Assembly: GCF_014805685.1 (NCBI RefSeq) | Contig: NC_060896.1 | Span: forward strand, 7,332,889 to 7,396,888 | Length of the DNA stretch: 64,000 bases | Reading direction: 5' to 3' | Source: Silurus meridionalis | Lineage: Eukaryota > Chordata > Actinopteri > Siluriformes > Siluridae | In this document: positions 46,115 through 58,165 of the stretch, piece by piece | How positions within the stretch are numbered: the stretch's first letter is position 1 | Layout: every line of letters starts with the position of its first letter | Made by a program: the position numbers and the translations under genes | The notes under the pieces: model-generated | What the model saw: only the letters and a program-made list of their open reading frames with translations | The model's database searches: none | What the model was told of the DNA's origin: nothing

Positions 46115-46790
46115 TTTCACAAAAGTGAATACACCCCTTACATTTGAGCAACTATTTTAGTATATTCTCAACAGTTAACACTATAGAAATTAAAATTGTA
46201 TATATTTTACACTAGTTATCTTGTATAGCAGTTTAGATTTACTGTTGAGTCCTCGTGCTGTGCGTAAGGTGCAGAAGCGGACTTTAAAAAAAACAGACAC
46301 ATGAGTGCTGCCAGCACTGCTTTAGAGGCTACAGAAGTGGAAGGTTTACTTGTCAGTGCTCAGACTATACGCAGCACACTGCAACAAGTCAGTTTGCATT
46401 GCCCTCGTCCCAGAATAAAAAGCCTCTTTTGAAACTGGCTCACAAGAAAGCCTGCAAACAGAGACAACTTGTCCAAGACTTTGAATTACTGGATCCATGT
46501 TCTATGATCTAATGTAAGATAGAGTAAGATAAACTTGCTCTGTGATGTCATGAAGAGGATCCCAGCAACAACCTGTGCAGCTCTGGTGAATTCCATGTGC
46601 AGGGGGATTAAGGCAGTGGTACATAACAATGGTACTCACACAAAATATTGACACTTTGGACGCAGTTTGGACATGTTCACTTAGGGTTTACTCACTTTTG
46701 TTGCCAATTATTTAGACAATAAAGGCTGTATGTTGAGTTATTTTTATAGGACAGGAAATCTGTACTGCTACACAAGCTGCACACTAACTA
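46112..46790 (+). mobile_element. Tc1-type relic of a different family
   Basis: The left end cagtttcacaaaagtgaata and the right part ggacatgttcacttagggtt, ctcacttttgttgccaatt match a fish Tc1 family whose ends read CACAAAAGTGAGTACACCCC. Inside, traces of transposase are visible near 46370 (Y-A-A-H-C-N-K-S) and 46440 (S-F-E-T-G-S-Q-E-S). The gene is broken by stops and a large deletion. Confidence 0.75.
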
Positions 46791-46874
46791 CATACTTGTC
46801 TATATATTTAGAGAATATTCATTAGTATAATATTAGTATATTTATTTCTATAGTATATACATACAGTATATATA
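46791..46874. other. short AT-rich spacer
   Basis: AT-rich DNA with no recognised content. Confidence 0.4.
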
Positions 46875-47115
46875 TTCAGTGCAAAGTAATGGAGAGTGTG
46901 TTAGAGAAGTGAAGAAAAGAGTGCAGGCAGGGTGGAGTGGGTGGAGAAGAGTGGCAGAAGTGATTTGTGATAGAAGAGTATGTGCAAGAGTAAAAGGGAA
47001 AGTTTATAGGACTGTGGTGAGACCTGTGATGTTGTATGTTTTAGAGACAGTGGCATTGAGTAAAAGACAGGAGGTGGAGCTGGAGGTAGCAGAGCTGAAG
47101 ATGTTGAGGTTTATA
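46875..47115 (+). pseudogene. LINE reverse transcriptase C-terminal fragment, second LINE family
   Basis: The frame from 46879 carries V-K-K-R-V-Q-A-G-W, then C-D-R-R-V, R-V-K-G-K-V-Y-R-T-V-V-R-P-V-M-L-Y and E-V-A-E-L-K-M-L-R-F. This is the region after the reverse-transcriptase palm in a common fish LINE unrelated to the L2-type copies. It ends abruptly in a TA run at about 47112. It is a short internal fragment without start, palm or 3' end. Confidence 0.82.
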
Positions 47116-47254
47116 TATATATATAAATTCCCATATTCATATATTTAGCCCTTTAAATAAAGTAAGCTTTATTTTTTTTTTTTATTGACAAACATTTCAT
47201 GAAAACTTATAAAAGGTCATAGCAGAGTTATGCATATTTTCTGACACTAGTCAC
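47116..47254. other. short spacer
   Basis: Contains a T-run at 47171-47183 and no gene. Confidence 0.4.
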
Positions 47255-47624
47255 AACTGTGGAGAGAGTCAAAGCTCCTTGGTGTGCACATCACGGAGAA
47301 ACTCATCGGGACCCTTAACACCTGTCTAGCCAAGAAATCCCAGCAGCATCTTTACTTCCTGCTAAGGCACAAAAGAGCAACCCCTCCTCTCCCCTTCCAT
47401 TTTCAACCCTCACTACTTTCTACAGGGAGTGTATAACCAGCTGTCTCACTGTCTGCTCCAGGACCTACAGTGGAATCGCAGAACAGCTGAGAAGATCATC
47501 AGGGGTTCTTTACCCACCTTCAACATTTTTTTACCCATAAATACTGCATCTGCCAGGCCACCAGCATTATGAATGCCCTTTCCTACTTCTCTCATGAATT
47601 CTTACTTACCTTCCATTTGGGAGA
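47255..47624 (+). pseudogene. L2/Rex1-type LINE reverse transcriptase fragment
   Basis: Bases from 47258 encode K-L-L-G-V-H-I-T-E-K-L, then L-N-T-C-L-A-K-K-S-Q-Q-H-L-Y-F-L. They align with [11 protein letters not shown] and [17 protein letters not shown] of the LINE at 24885-26217. Further on, in another frame, R-T-A-E-K-I-I-R-G-S-L-P matches the same protein. Indels have broken the gene. Palm motifs are absent. Confidence 0.78.
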
Positions 47625-47840
47625 ACATTTGCATTTGCATTCGGCTGATAATTTTATGGCATTTACAGTTGAGACAGGATATAACTGAGCAGTTGGGTCC
47701 AGCTCAGGATGCAACATTGCACCTTGGCAGTGCATGGATTTGATCACAACATTCCAATCAGTATCTTAAAGTCTTAACCATTTAGGCATCATTACTCCAG
47801 TGGCAGAAGGTACCCCAGCATCCATGCCACAACTACTAGA
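47625..47840 (-). mobile_element. possible V-SINE remnant, very diverged
   Basis: The words gagcagttgggtccagctca, caccttggcagtgcatgga and tcttaaccatttaggcatc follow the order of a reversed V-SINE body and head. The match is weak. Confidence 0.35.
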
Positions 47841-49092
47841 CCCTGCAATAGTTTCTTACCTGGGGCATTTAGAGTACTTAATTCTTACATGGATTATTCC
47901 CAGCCAGTCAACATAAAATCACTGCACACCTTTACTTCTATAATTATCAATGTATAATGCTCTGATTGCTGAGTTTACATAGAAAACTCATTTACACACA
48001 CAGATTGAGTCTTTTATGCCCCAAATTGCAGCCATTATTTATTTGCATATTCTGACCATGGCTTTCTATATCTTCTTGCTTCATATCAGCTCAAGTAAGA
48101 AGAAGCAACAAGTCCAGCACAAATGTTCTGACAGTCTGAAATGATCTCAATATACCATGCTATATGACTTTACATAACTGGCTATACATGCAAAAAATAT
48201 TATTGAGGTTGATATTAAAAACATAAATTACAGTATCAAATAATTCAAGTTCATTGGAAAGGTTTTCTCTTCAATTGTCTTAAATAGAGACAACCCTTAT
48301 CTTAAGAACCACATTTTATGGATTACATTCCAAACAACACTTAATTAAAGTGAGATGTAAGCAGGTCAGATTAGTGCTCGGTCAGCTCATCCTTCAAATC
48401 GTGGGCACATTTTCTTTACAGGAGGGCTCATGGAATTCTAACAGAAACATTTGTACAGAGAACGTGTTGCCATTATTATTTTGTTTAATTTTTCCAATTG
48501 AAACATTATGAAATATAGTCACACATTATGATTTCATGATCATGATGGGGATTTTGTGAAAAACAATGATATTGTACATGCTGGTGTTATTTTATAATCT
48601 CCCAAAATAATGGTGACGTCCATGCTGTTAAAGTACACCAAGATTGATTAATGATTCACTGTGCTTACAAATCGAACTCCTATTTATTGCATACTTTGCA
48701 TTTTGTTGTTGTATTAGATAGTGTTGTACCACTGTATTGCAAAAACAGTATTTTGTTCCATTTAATACAATATATCGAAAAATGACAATAGAGCTTAAGT
48801 ATTTTATATTGAAACTATATTAGAACTATAGGCTATTATATAACCAAATTACCTGTAGTTATACAAAGGCTTCAAATCCATGCTTGTAAATCTTCTTGGG
48901 CTATTACAGGATGCAAACCTTTATTGGTTTCCGGGATGTAAAAAAGCTTCACACAGAATGGCTGGAAAGCTTTTTTATTGATGTTTTTGTTTTCTCGCCA
49001 AATCTCTTGAAATAAAAGGCCAGAGTCAATTTCCCATCCTGCTTTAAAAATGCAGAGGAAATGCAAGCAGAATTACTCACTTAATTAAGCTG

Positions 49093-49094
<2 letters not shown>
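47841..49094. other. AT-rich unique DNA, no gene seen
   Basis: No repeat family or exon is recognised. Confidence 0.5.

Positions 49095-49133
<39 letters not shown>
49095..49133 (+). repeat. GA dinucleotide microsatellite
   Basis: About 19 GA units. Confidence 0.97.
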
Positions 49134-49134
<1 letters not shown>

Positions 49135-51559
49135 CAGAATGATGAATGATTTAGTAAGACAGAAGAATAAGAATGAACAGCTAATGCGGAGATGCGAAGC
49201 AACAATGGCGATGATTGCCGAACAGACACTTGATGTGCTGCAGCGAGAGGATCAGCATCGCTCAATACATCATTTATTCATCTCCTGTCTTTTAGCACTT
49301 TTGGACAACACTGATCCTAAGCTCTGGATGCGTTCAGTGAGTCGCTTGTCCTCAGGGACCACGAGGAACTAGGACATGTGAAAAATTTAAGCTTCACTCA
49401 ATGCAACATATGTTTCTCCCAGGCAAGGGGAATATCCAAAAATTCAAGGACACAGCTTGGTTGATATGGGGGGTGGGGTTACGGAAGGAAAAAATAAAAA
49501 ATAAAAAATCTCCCTCCACATATTTTGCTTGCTGTAATTACTTGGACTGGCCTTTCCCAGTGACCCGTATCATTTAATACGCTTGTTCAGCTTATAATTA
49601 GCCATTTAATTCAAGACAAAAGACACTTCAGTTACTCTTTGTGCTGCACTGGTCAGGGGATAATTACATAGCCAACAATACTTTTCAGCAAAGTTTGGTA
49701 AGGATAAAAAAAAAAGAGAGCAAGAGAGAAAAAATAGGAACGAAACTAAATACAGCAGTATTTTCTTAAATGCAGCCTTCCACACAAAAGCACTTCTGTT
49801 CCTCCAGGCCAAATGATTCAGATTATTAAAGCGAGAGCGAGTTCCATACTGAAATATAAGCCAGGGTCAGACACAGGGCAACATTACTCGTGCTGCCAAT
49901 CAGAGCAAGAAGGTAAGTTAAAACAAAGGTAAAAACTATTGCTATTCTCTCTATTTTTTCATCACCCAGAGTGAATGCTAACAAGCTACACAAAGAACCT
50001 TTGATGACCTTTTATGGCAGTTTGAATCGAACATTTTCACCTGACGAGAGCAGAGAAATGATCACTCTGACTCACTCTGGAAGGCAGAAATAGAACGCAT
50101 CATCTGACACAAGTCAGTGTGACCTGTGCTGAAGCAGATAAGGTATTAACCTACCGAGATGGTGGATAATGCGGACTTCAATCCTGACCCACATGCTCCT
50201 TTCACCCAAGCTTTGAAAGGCTTTTGATGTAATCGTGGAGCCATTAGGAGGCTTTTGAAATTATAAGCATGCCTATTATGTGCTTCATTTAAAAGAAATA
50301 AAATAAATTGTGAAGCGCTTCATGTTTAACCTGGGTTCTGAGAGCCAGCTAGGATTATAACTTTACATATAGCAAAATTGTGAATTCCCATGAAACATGA
50401 CCTAAATTTTTTTGCCTCTCTTGTGTTCTCTTGATATGCTAATTTGTGTGAGTTATTGTTTTGGGGTGGCACACAGACTGAGGAATGTCTGCTGATGCAG
50501 GATGCAAAAACGCCCCTGAGGAGTTTCCTGGAAAACAATAAAAGAGAAAGATGGGCCATTAATGCTGTTTGAGAGCTAGACTGATAGTACAGCATATGTA
50601 CTCTCTTTCTCTCTCTCGCTTCCATTTCGACCAGTAGTACAAGAACTGTCATGTATGAGATTACAGGATTTCCCCCCCAAGACTGCTAGCTCAGTTATAA
50701 ACAATAGGGTTTTTGCTAAATGTTTATTTCTTAATCTGTCAAGCCGAGGGAATGTGGCGATGACAGTGAGGAGTGACATCTGATCTGTGCCGTATTGTTT
50801 TGTCATGGTGCCATTATGAAACAGCATTACCCACAGTCTCATTATCTTATTACTGCGTGCTTATTGCAACTCTGCCAAATGCACTTTAAATATTTCCTCC
50901 TGAAATAGTGCTTAGACATTTAGCAGATTAAATTTTTTTTTCACGCAACCTGAATGTTGAAGTTATATAGAATAATGTCTCTAGTGCTATGAGCATGACA
51001 AAACCATAATACGTTTTTCTAACTTTTTGATGGATGCATCCTATATATTTTCTCTCAACACTTGCTTCTAGATTGCAAACATTCTGCTAAAAAAATATAT
51101 AAATAAATAACCCAAATAAATCACCGAAGAGAGTTTCTGGCTCTGTTGTGCCATCTTGATGGAAGTGGTGATGCTGGCAGTGTTTTGACTGAGATACAGA
51201 ATTTCGGACCTTCAGTGGAAACAAATCCATCCATCTTTGCTTCAGCTCCTTGGAGACCTATCTTGCCATCATGTCCTGGCCATGAAGCATGCTTTAACTC
51301 CATGTTTGTACAGACACTAGCTAACTAACCATATCGTCTCTGACAGACAAGCTCTATTCCACTGCCTCTCCTCCCTCCTTCCTTTCACACTCTGCTTGGC
51401 TTTTGCCTTTGTGATGGCTGGTCTGAGTGGAAGCCAAGATCTAGTGCTCTGAAGCCTGCACTGAATTTGCACTTTAGAAATGGAAACGTCAAAGGAGCTC
51501 AAGATAAGGATAGATAAGAGAGATTTTTGTGGCACTCTGTATTTATTTTTTTATTATTA
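49134..51559. other. unique DNA; candidate conserved block at 50030-50310
   Basis: A 77-codon frame at 49139-49372 just after the GA repeat is protein-like in composition (glutamine, methionine and leucine-rich start) but has no known family. The block at 50030-50310 is repeat-free and rich in words such as TAATCG and ATTAGG and could be conserved noncoding DNA. A further 60-codon overlap of open frames at 51121-51328 is on both strands and is not convincing. Confidence 0.3.
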
Positions 51560-51660
51560 GTATTAGTTCAAGTTCTATGGCACTTTTCACAATGGACACT
51601 GTCTCAAAGCATGCTGTACAGAATGTAAAAATTATAGAAAAAAATCTAAATACCATGAGC
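51560..51660 (+). repeat. upstream part of the CCTTGAGAGG repeat family
   Basis: The words ggcacttttcacaatggac and tctcaaagcatgctgtacag match the block that precedes the ccttgagaggaaccagact core in this fish repeat (compare 62980-63030). Confidence 0.45.
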
Positions 51661-52978
51661 ACCAGAGTGTGTGATTGAGTAATGTCTTTTTTACAGTCGT
51701 ATAGTCATTTGAAGTTGTGGAACCAGGAGCTCCTCAGCAACTCATAAAATAGGTCAACATCTGAGATGATTATAGATCCAACACCAGCTTTTCCATGATT
51801 AGATAATTTTGCATTTTTATTCTGTGATAAAATAGTTCCATGTTAAGCATTGATCTCTTGGCAAAGGCTTTACAATATATCTACCCCTGCCATTTTTTTT
51901 TCTTTCATAAAAGAATAACAAATATTGTTTGAACCCAAGCAGTAAATTGATGTTTCCCTCCTTTTGTGTTATGCTACTAGACATCAAGCTAATATGAGTT
52001 GGGAGTGGAAAACCGATCTTCTCTAATAGAGCCGAGGGCTGAACCCGGGCCCGGCACACGTCCCTTTACTCACGAGGACGTGGTGATTTATGGCTTTGCT
52101 GCTACCACAACACTTTATGTCATTAGCCAAAGCCATAGCTAAATGCCAGCCATCTGACAGGCTGAATAATGCTGCGCTAATCCATTCACTTTCTGCTGTC
52201 CTTTATGCCCGAGACATAAAACTCTGCTGTAGCTATTTTTTTACTCACACTTGGATGTTGGGAAGAGAACAGAACTAATATTGATCCCGTAAACATGATT
52301 ATAATTACCCAATCCAAGTAGTGTAATGGTGTCTGTTAACAAAAATTATACTGTAGTTATAGACTGAAACAGTGCGATAAGTGTCAGTATTAAGATGTGT
52401 GTCAGTGTGTGTAAGAGCGAGCTAAACCTACATGATTGCGCTTTCTGCTTAGCTTTTCTGACCTATCATTACTTAAAGACATATACTGTGCACTGAGATT
52501 TACATTGCAAAACAACAAACTGCAGGGAGAGCCATCAGATCAGTGCTTGTGTGAGCATCACTATGATGCTCTTGCTTCAACATTATTATGCATTTCTTCT
52601 GGAAGTGATTTTACGACCTTACACCAGTGTCTGGTTTTTGTAGTACCAGTATTAGGTTCTTTCACCACCAACATTACAAGGTTCTTGAACCAATCTCATT
52701 AAGCAGTTCTTGCACCTGACATTTTTAAATGTCATTCTTTCACTAGAATTGTTAAGAGTTTTCACTAGAACAAGAAGCAGGACCTTTGATAAACATCACT
52801 GGCTAGTTCTTGCACAAGTTTCAGTTTGTTTTGTCAACATCACTCTCTGACCATTGCAAGAGTAATTGATTTCTGTTTTAGTACTGTTTCCATACTTGTC
52901 CTTTCATTGATTTGTTTCCCAAATGTAAACCATAATAACTTTGTTGGTTCATACCTTGCTTGTGTTTTGTTTTTTGTA
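51661..52978. other. unique DNA with GC-richer block at 52030-52265
   Basis: The block starts gaacccgggcccggcacac and continues with homeodomain-like words. Frames across it match nothing. It is a candidate conserved noncoding element. Confidence 0.3.
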
Positions 52979-53517
52979 TATAGGTAGTCCCTGATTTATG
53001 ACGGAGATGTGTTCTGATGACCCCGTCGTAACTAGAAAATATCATTAGTTGAGACATGGCCAAGCCTACCCAGGTGTCTTAAAGAATGATGATCTGTATG
53101 GGGCAATATACTGTGATTTGTTCATAATTTAACAATTTAAATTACATAATTTCGCAAGGTTCCCTGGTGGTCTAGTGGTTAGGATGCGGCGCTCTCACCG
53201 CTGCGGCCCGGATTTGATCCCTGGTCAGAGAACCAACCCCAGCCACTTTTAGTGGGTGATGAGACTAATGAGTGCATTCTGTTTTACTATCCGATGATGG
53301 TAATAAAAAGGAGAAAGACAAAAGCTCAAAACGGGCTTCAAAATACCAAAAACACAGAGCTCTATCACTGAGACAAATTAGTACATCTGGCAGTGTCCCA
53401 ACATATCATACCGCATATACACTGCTAAATTTGCCTACCTCACAAAAAGTATAAAATTTTTACAAGTTTGTCATTTTGTCAAGTCGAACCATCACATCAA
53501 CTCGTTTGCTACCCGCA
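52979..53517. mobile_element. non-autonomous DNA transposon interrupted by a SINE
   Basis: The left end taggtagtccctgatttatg follows TA at 52979-52980 and is succeeded by gaccccgtcgtaac. The right end (aagtcgaaccatcac ... ctaccc, to about 53515) is its worn inverted partner. The interior words ggggcaatatactgtgattt and catatcataccgcatatac belong to a common fish element. A SINE copy sits inside at 53158-53254. The two flanking parts together make one element of about 430 bp. Confidence 0.7.
53158..53254 (+). mobile_element. tRNA-Glu SINE, 3'-truncated, nested in a DNA transposon
   Basis: The tRNA-like head (53161-53232) is well kept, with A box tggtctagtgg and CTC anticodon; its B box is changed (ggatttgatcc). 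The body stops after ccagccacttttagtg, so the tail seen at 2441-2667 is missing. The missing 3' part is unusual, because SINE truncation normally removes the 5' end. Confidence 0.85.
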
Positions 53518-53764
53518 TTTAATTTCCAAACTGTCCAGTTGCTGTAGATTTAAGTGAAAGTTCCCCTGTTGTCCCCGCTGTCACTAGGAAGCTGGGAAAT
53601 AACAACAAAGCGTTTGTTTATGCATTTTCTACCAATGACAATCTCATGCTCTCCACTTGACCTACACTGCACCAGTCTATCCTGAAAGGGCAGCCTCGGT
53701 GCTCTGCTGTCAGAACTTTGCAAACCTGATGGAATTGGGATGGCATCCATTACCCTGTGATGCG

Positions 53765-53767
<3 letters not shown>
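53518..53767. other. unique spacer
   Basis: No recognised feature. Confidence 0.4.

Positions 53768-53836
<69 letters not shown>
53768..53836 (+). repeat. CA dinucleotide microsatellite
   Basis: About 34 uninterrupted CA units. Confidence 0.98.
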
Positions 53837-53838
<2 letters not shown>

Positions 53839-54719
53839 GAAATGGCTTCTATGGAAACATACAAATAGACCTTTCCTATTGTAACATTGCATCAGAGAAA
53901 AGCTGTGATAGAGATGCCACTCATCTTGTAAGCCTCATCCTGCTCCCTCGCTTCTTCTCAGTGAAATGGTCCAAGAGCAATTGGAAGCAATCATGCAACA
54001 TCTAACGCTTGCTGTCTTGCAAAATTAGGAAGCATTTTGTTTGATCATTCTATAAGGCCTGTCTATATGCTAGGTCATATGTTAACTTTAATGGCACATC
54101 ACCCAGCATGACTGTATAATGAAATCTACTAAAACTCATTTTAGACCTCTTGATGTAGTGGCATCAGTATGCAAATATCGAAAGGTCATTTTAGACCAAA
54201 GTACCCTGAATGATTAGTAGGATCGAGTCACTTGCCAATATTTCTCACCTCTTTTTCGGCGTTCCTCCGAGCTTGTTATTGTGTTATTCGTGGTGCAAGA
54301 ACAGCATATTTAAGCTAGTGAGACTGCCTGCTTGCTTGCGAGCATATTTTCTTATTAAGGAAGACGTGTCATGGGATTAGAAATGTCCCTAATGAGGAAG
54401 GTGGTGTTGTTAACATGCAGGTAATTATGGCTAGTGGTAGTGCGAGGTGTCTGTGAGCGTGGGGTGAGATTGATGCCCTCTGATCAAGAATCAGCCTTTA
54501 GCTCTTTCCTCCTGGGAGATGAAGGAGATGGAGGCTGAGAGAATGTACATTCATCATCCACTCAGCACACAGGAGTCTGAGAAAGGAGCACAGAAAACAC
54601 ACACACACGCACAAGTGTTCAAACAGCACTTACTTAAGATGGGAAGTTCATACTTAGTATGATGAAGCAAACAAAGCAAATCCATACACTCACCATAAAG
54701 CACAAACACACATGGACAC
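53837..54719. other. unique DNA; candidate conserved block at 54240-54560
   Basis: The block is free of repeats and includes cttattaag, gctaatta-like and gttaacatgcaggtaattat words. It may be a regulatory element; that is inference from composition only. Confidence 0.3.
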
Positions 54720-55110
54720 TAAAGGGACAAAAGTTTATTGACACCTGACTATAAGAACCTCCACTTTTCTGGGAAGGTGTTCCATTAGATTTTGGATTGT
54801 GCTTGTGAAGATTTTTGCTCTCGAGACCTTTTTTCCTTGTTTATTCAGCCCCAAGATTGTTAGAAAAATCACGTAATGATGTCGGGTGAGAAGGCCTGGG
54901 TTCATACCCAAAGGTGTTCAATAAAGCAAGGTCAGAGCTCTATAGCAGGCCACTTAATTTCTTCCACTCCAAATCATGTAAAACGTATTTTCATAGAGCT
55001 TGCTTTCGTCTGATCCAAAGTTTTGTCCAATTCTTTGTGGGAACAGTTTGGGAAAGAACAACATATGGCTGGAAGAACTCCACTATACTTTGTACATAAA
55101 GTCTATCCAT
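54720..55110 (-). mobile_element. Tc1-type relic, copy F, with one terminal repeat
   Basis: The left edge reads acaaaagtttattgacacct, the terminal repeat of this family. On the minus strand the catalytic block lies near 54940-54902, where gagctctgaccttgctttatt and aacacctttgggtatgaac give a decayed D-L...E-H-L-W stretch with indels. Down to 55110 the sequence keeps the family order (gcctgctatagag, ccatatgttg). The N-terminal half is missing, as in the other five copies. Confidence 0.7.
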
Positions 55111-56648
55111 TTACAGTTCTCTCTTTTTTTCTTTTACTATCATGCTAATATTCAATCTACAGTATACACTCCTGGGTAAAAATGGGCCAAGCTTAAAATG
55201 ATGAAATATTTCACTTCTAATCATCTTAACAACAAATACTGTAACTGGTTAGGTAATTAGCAAAAGATTCCCCTTTGATTCGTTTTTTCATATTCAAGCA
55301 TCAATGATGATCCATTTAGTGTTAATGAGCTTCAAACTGTTGATGTAAAGTAATAAAAATTGTGAACACAGAAATGTATTGAATTTGCATTGACATCATA
55401 CTATTTACTGATTATCATGATTTTATCTGTGTACAAGACGGAGTAAATAAGTACATTTTCCCTAATTCTAACTTTTCCCTAAACAGCTCATTGCAGCAAA
55501 AGTGTAACAAACTTATGTTGGCACACTAGGCTTTAGAAATGCATTTGCTTAATTCCTTCCTAAATGATTAGTTGTTAAGGCCATTGAAAGCTAAATAGGT
55601 TGGCATTTTAGATTTCCCCAGAAATGTGCATATTTTTTTGCCTCACCTGCTTGTGACAGTTGTCAGGAGAGAGGGATCATAGCACCACTGAAGCTTGAAA
55701 AAGAAGCTGAATGTATGAGGATGCACATGTGGTTGTAAAATGTCCGGAAGAAAAAAAATAGATAAATGACAAGACAAATGTTACAGTGCTAAGCATTCAA
55801 AGCAGAAAGCAAAGATGACTGCGGATTCCGTCTGCCAGACGCCTTGGGAATACAATGTTAGTTACATGTTTTCAATTAGCTCTTGTTGTAGAGCAAGTTT
55901 TTTTTCCCTCCACTGTCACACCTGTTTATATAACTTTAAAATGAAATCTGTGTCAAAACATTTCTCAGTGAACACTCCTTAACAAAAAAAGGAACCCATG
56001 CATTTTCTGCTTCATGACTGTCAGAGGGGAGGGAGGCTTTTTTTCAGCTTGCCTCAAAATGTTTTGTTTCCCTGCACCGATTTTCCTACTTGCCACTATC
56101 TAGGCCACACTTTGCTGTTTCAAACAAACATTTGGAAGCAGCTAAATATAACCCAGCATAATTTATAGCTTGTCCTCTGAGAAACTCTTAGTTTTGTGGA
56201 GACACTGCGAAGTGAACTTGTCTCTCTTGTTCACAACTGAAAGCTCCAGATTTGTTTATTCAAACATGCATTGTCTAAGTGTTCTTTGCTTTTATAATAT
56301 TACTTTTTTTTATTAAGAGATTTGGTCTTGCATGTTTTAATTTTGAAGGTAGTTTACTGGGGTTTCTCCTGAATAGAAGAAGACAATGACAGTTTTAATA
56401 TGCTCTCAAATGCCACTGCTGCTCATCAACCAGGAAAAATCAATAGACATGAAACACAGTGCTTGTGGCTCAAATCAATGGCCTTTACAGCCCACACATA
56501 TCACACGTCATAACCCATGTGACAGGGCTGAAACTCATTCCATTGTGTCTCTGGATCATATCTTAATGAGACAGGTTACCTTGCAAGATTCTTGTTGCAT
56601 CCTATTTTATATGTAAAAACCAGTCCTGTTCAATTTAGAATAATCCAT
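55111..56648. other. unique DNA, no gene seen
   Basis: AT-rich with no recognised repeat; the block around 55800-55850 is slightly GC-richer. Confidence 0.45.
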
Positions 56649-56650
56649 AA

Positions 56651-56741
<91 letters not shown>
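56649..56741 (+). repeat. poly-A passing into TA microsatellite
   Basis: Twenty A residues are followed by about 36 TA units. A poly-A start can mark a retroposed tail, but no retroposon is recognised upstream. Confidence 0.97.
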
Positions 56742-56746
<5 letters not shown>

Positions 56747-57899
56747 TAATAAGCATGCATGCACCTGTGGCCCTGATGTGAAAACCCACCATGAAAAAAA
56801 AAAACAAGAGCACAGAGCACATGGAAGCTCAAACCCTTTGCTTCCTTTCTGCACTGTCATTTTGACAACAGGCCATTTTGGATCTGTTTATTTACAGGAT
56901 GTTGGCTGTAAATCTCTCACCCTTAAAGAGCGCATCTCTGTTTCTTCCATTCGCTTTGGGTATGAGAGCTTATTGTGATTTATCTCAGCGCTCTTGCAAA
57001 CCAGGACACAATAATCCTCTTTAAACCAGCGACTAGTTTCAGAGTGTGTGCAAAAAGGAACGTGCTGAGAAAGCCACAATTTACAGCCGGCTATCAGTGA
57101 AGCATATGGAGTCCAGCCACTGAGGAGACCTTCAAATGATTGATGGTGTGCCTGATTTTGGGATTTGAACATTTAGAACACAGATTAAGTCTAGACTAGA
57201 TTTCATTCTTAAATATAGCTACCAACAGCCATGACAGGGGGACAAGCTCGGGATTCAGTGGTGTGAGATAAGTGGAGGAGATAGCTTTCCAAACAGTACT
57301 TGGAATAATACCTAAATGATAAAGAAACAGGAAATTATATAGAACATGTCAACGAGAGATAACTGTTCAGCCTTGAACCTTGTTTAATTTATTTATTATT
57401 TTAATAATGGATGTTATAATACTGACATTACAGTATATACGAATGAACTTAAACATATCTTGTTAACATAAACTCCACTTCTGTTTCCTGTGTAATGGAC
57501 TGCAAAGCGTATATGGGAGTCATGTGATGAAAGAATCACACTAAAAGAGTTAAGATGTAAATGAAAAATATTTGTTACCTGAACATAACCAACCGAGATT
57601 TTCCAACGAATTTCTTATGTGCGTCCAGTAGAAAATGTACAAATCATTCTTTGAGACTAATTGTTTTTCTGAGTCACATTAAAGACTTGAGACTTTTAAA
57701 CAACCCATCACTAACTCACAGGAAGACTATCCAAACTTATGCAAAAAATTCCAAAAAGACCTGGAGTGAATGCCAGGAAAGAAGGGGCCAAAGAAAGGGC
57801 CTGAAGATCCCCTATTCTCTTGAGAGAGGAGGTGGCCAAGATGAACACAATCTTAACTGTGAAGAACAACACATTGCAAATTAGTGTTTTATGTAGATA
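56742..57899. other. unique DNA, no gene seen
   Basis: A 107-codon plus-strand frame (57561-57884) is lysine and asparagine-rich and matches no family. No repeat is recognised. Confidence 0.4.
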
Positions 57900-58165
57900 T
57901 ATTGCATACACACTGTACACCATAATTTGAGTAAGGGTACCTTGAAGTAGAGTAAAAGTACTCTCATTATGTATCTGTAACAATAAAACTCTTTCTGTAT
58001 TATGTTTAGGAGAAAATAACATTGAAATGCCTCATTTACTTGTTAAGAACATTCATAAGCAAAAACCTTTGCACTTGATTACAAATGCAAATAAGTACTT
58101 TTTATAGAGTTTTATATTTTTACTCCAGTACTGTAATGTGTACCCGGTACACCACTGGTGTCGCA
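57900..58165 (-). mobile_element. fragment of an AGTAC-type fish repeat
   Basis: The words gagtaagggtaccttgaagt, gagtaaaagtactctc and taagtactttttatag, and the end gtacccggtacaccactgg, are the reverse form of the repeat seen at 785-930. It is probably hAT-derived. Confidence 0.45.

Noticed and set aside
53161..53232. tRNA-Glu gene with CTC anticodon
   Set aside because: The sequence is followed by SINE body words shared with 2441 and 37204, has a changed T-arm (ggatttgatcc) and lies in a transposon. It is a SINE head, not a working tRNA gene. The same holds for 2441-2512.
56649..56668. Poly-A tail of a processed pseudogene
   Set aside because: No gene-like or retroposon sequence lies upstream, and the A-run passes straight into TA repeats.
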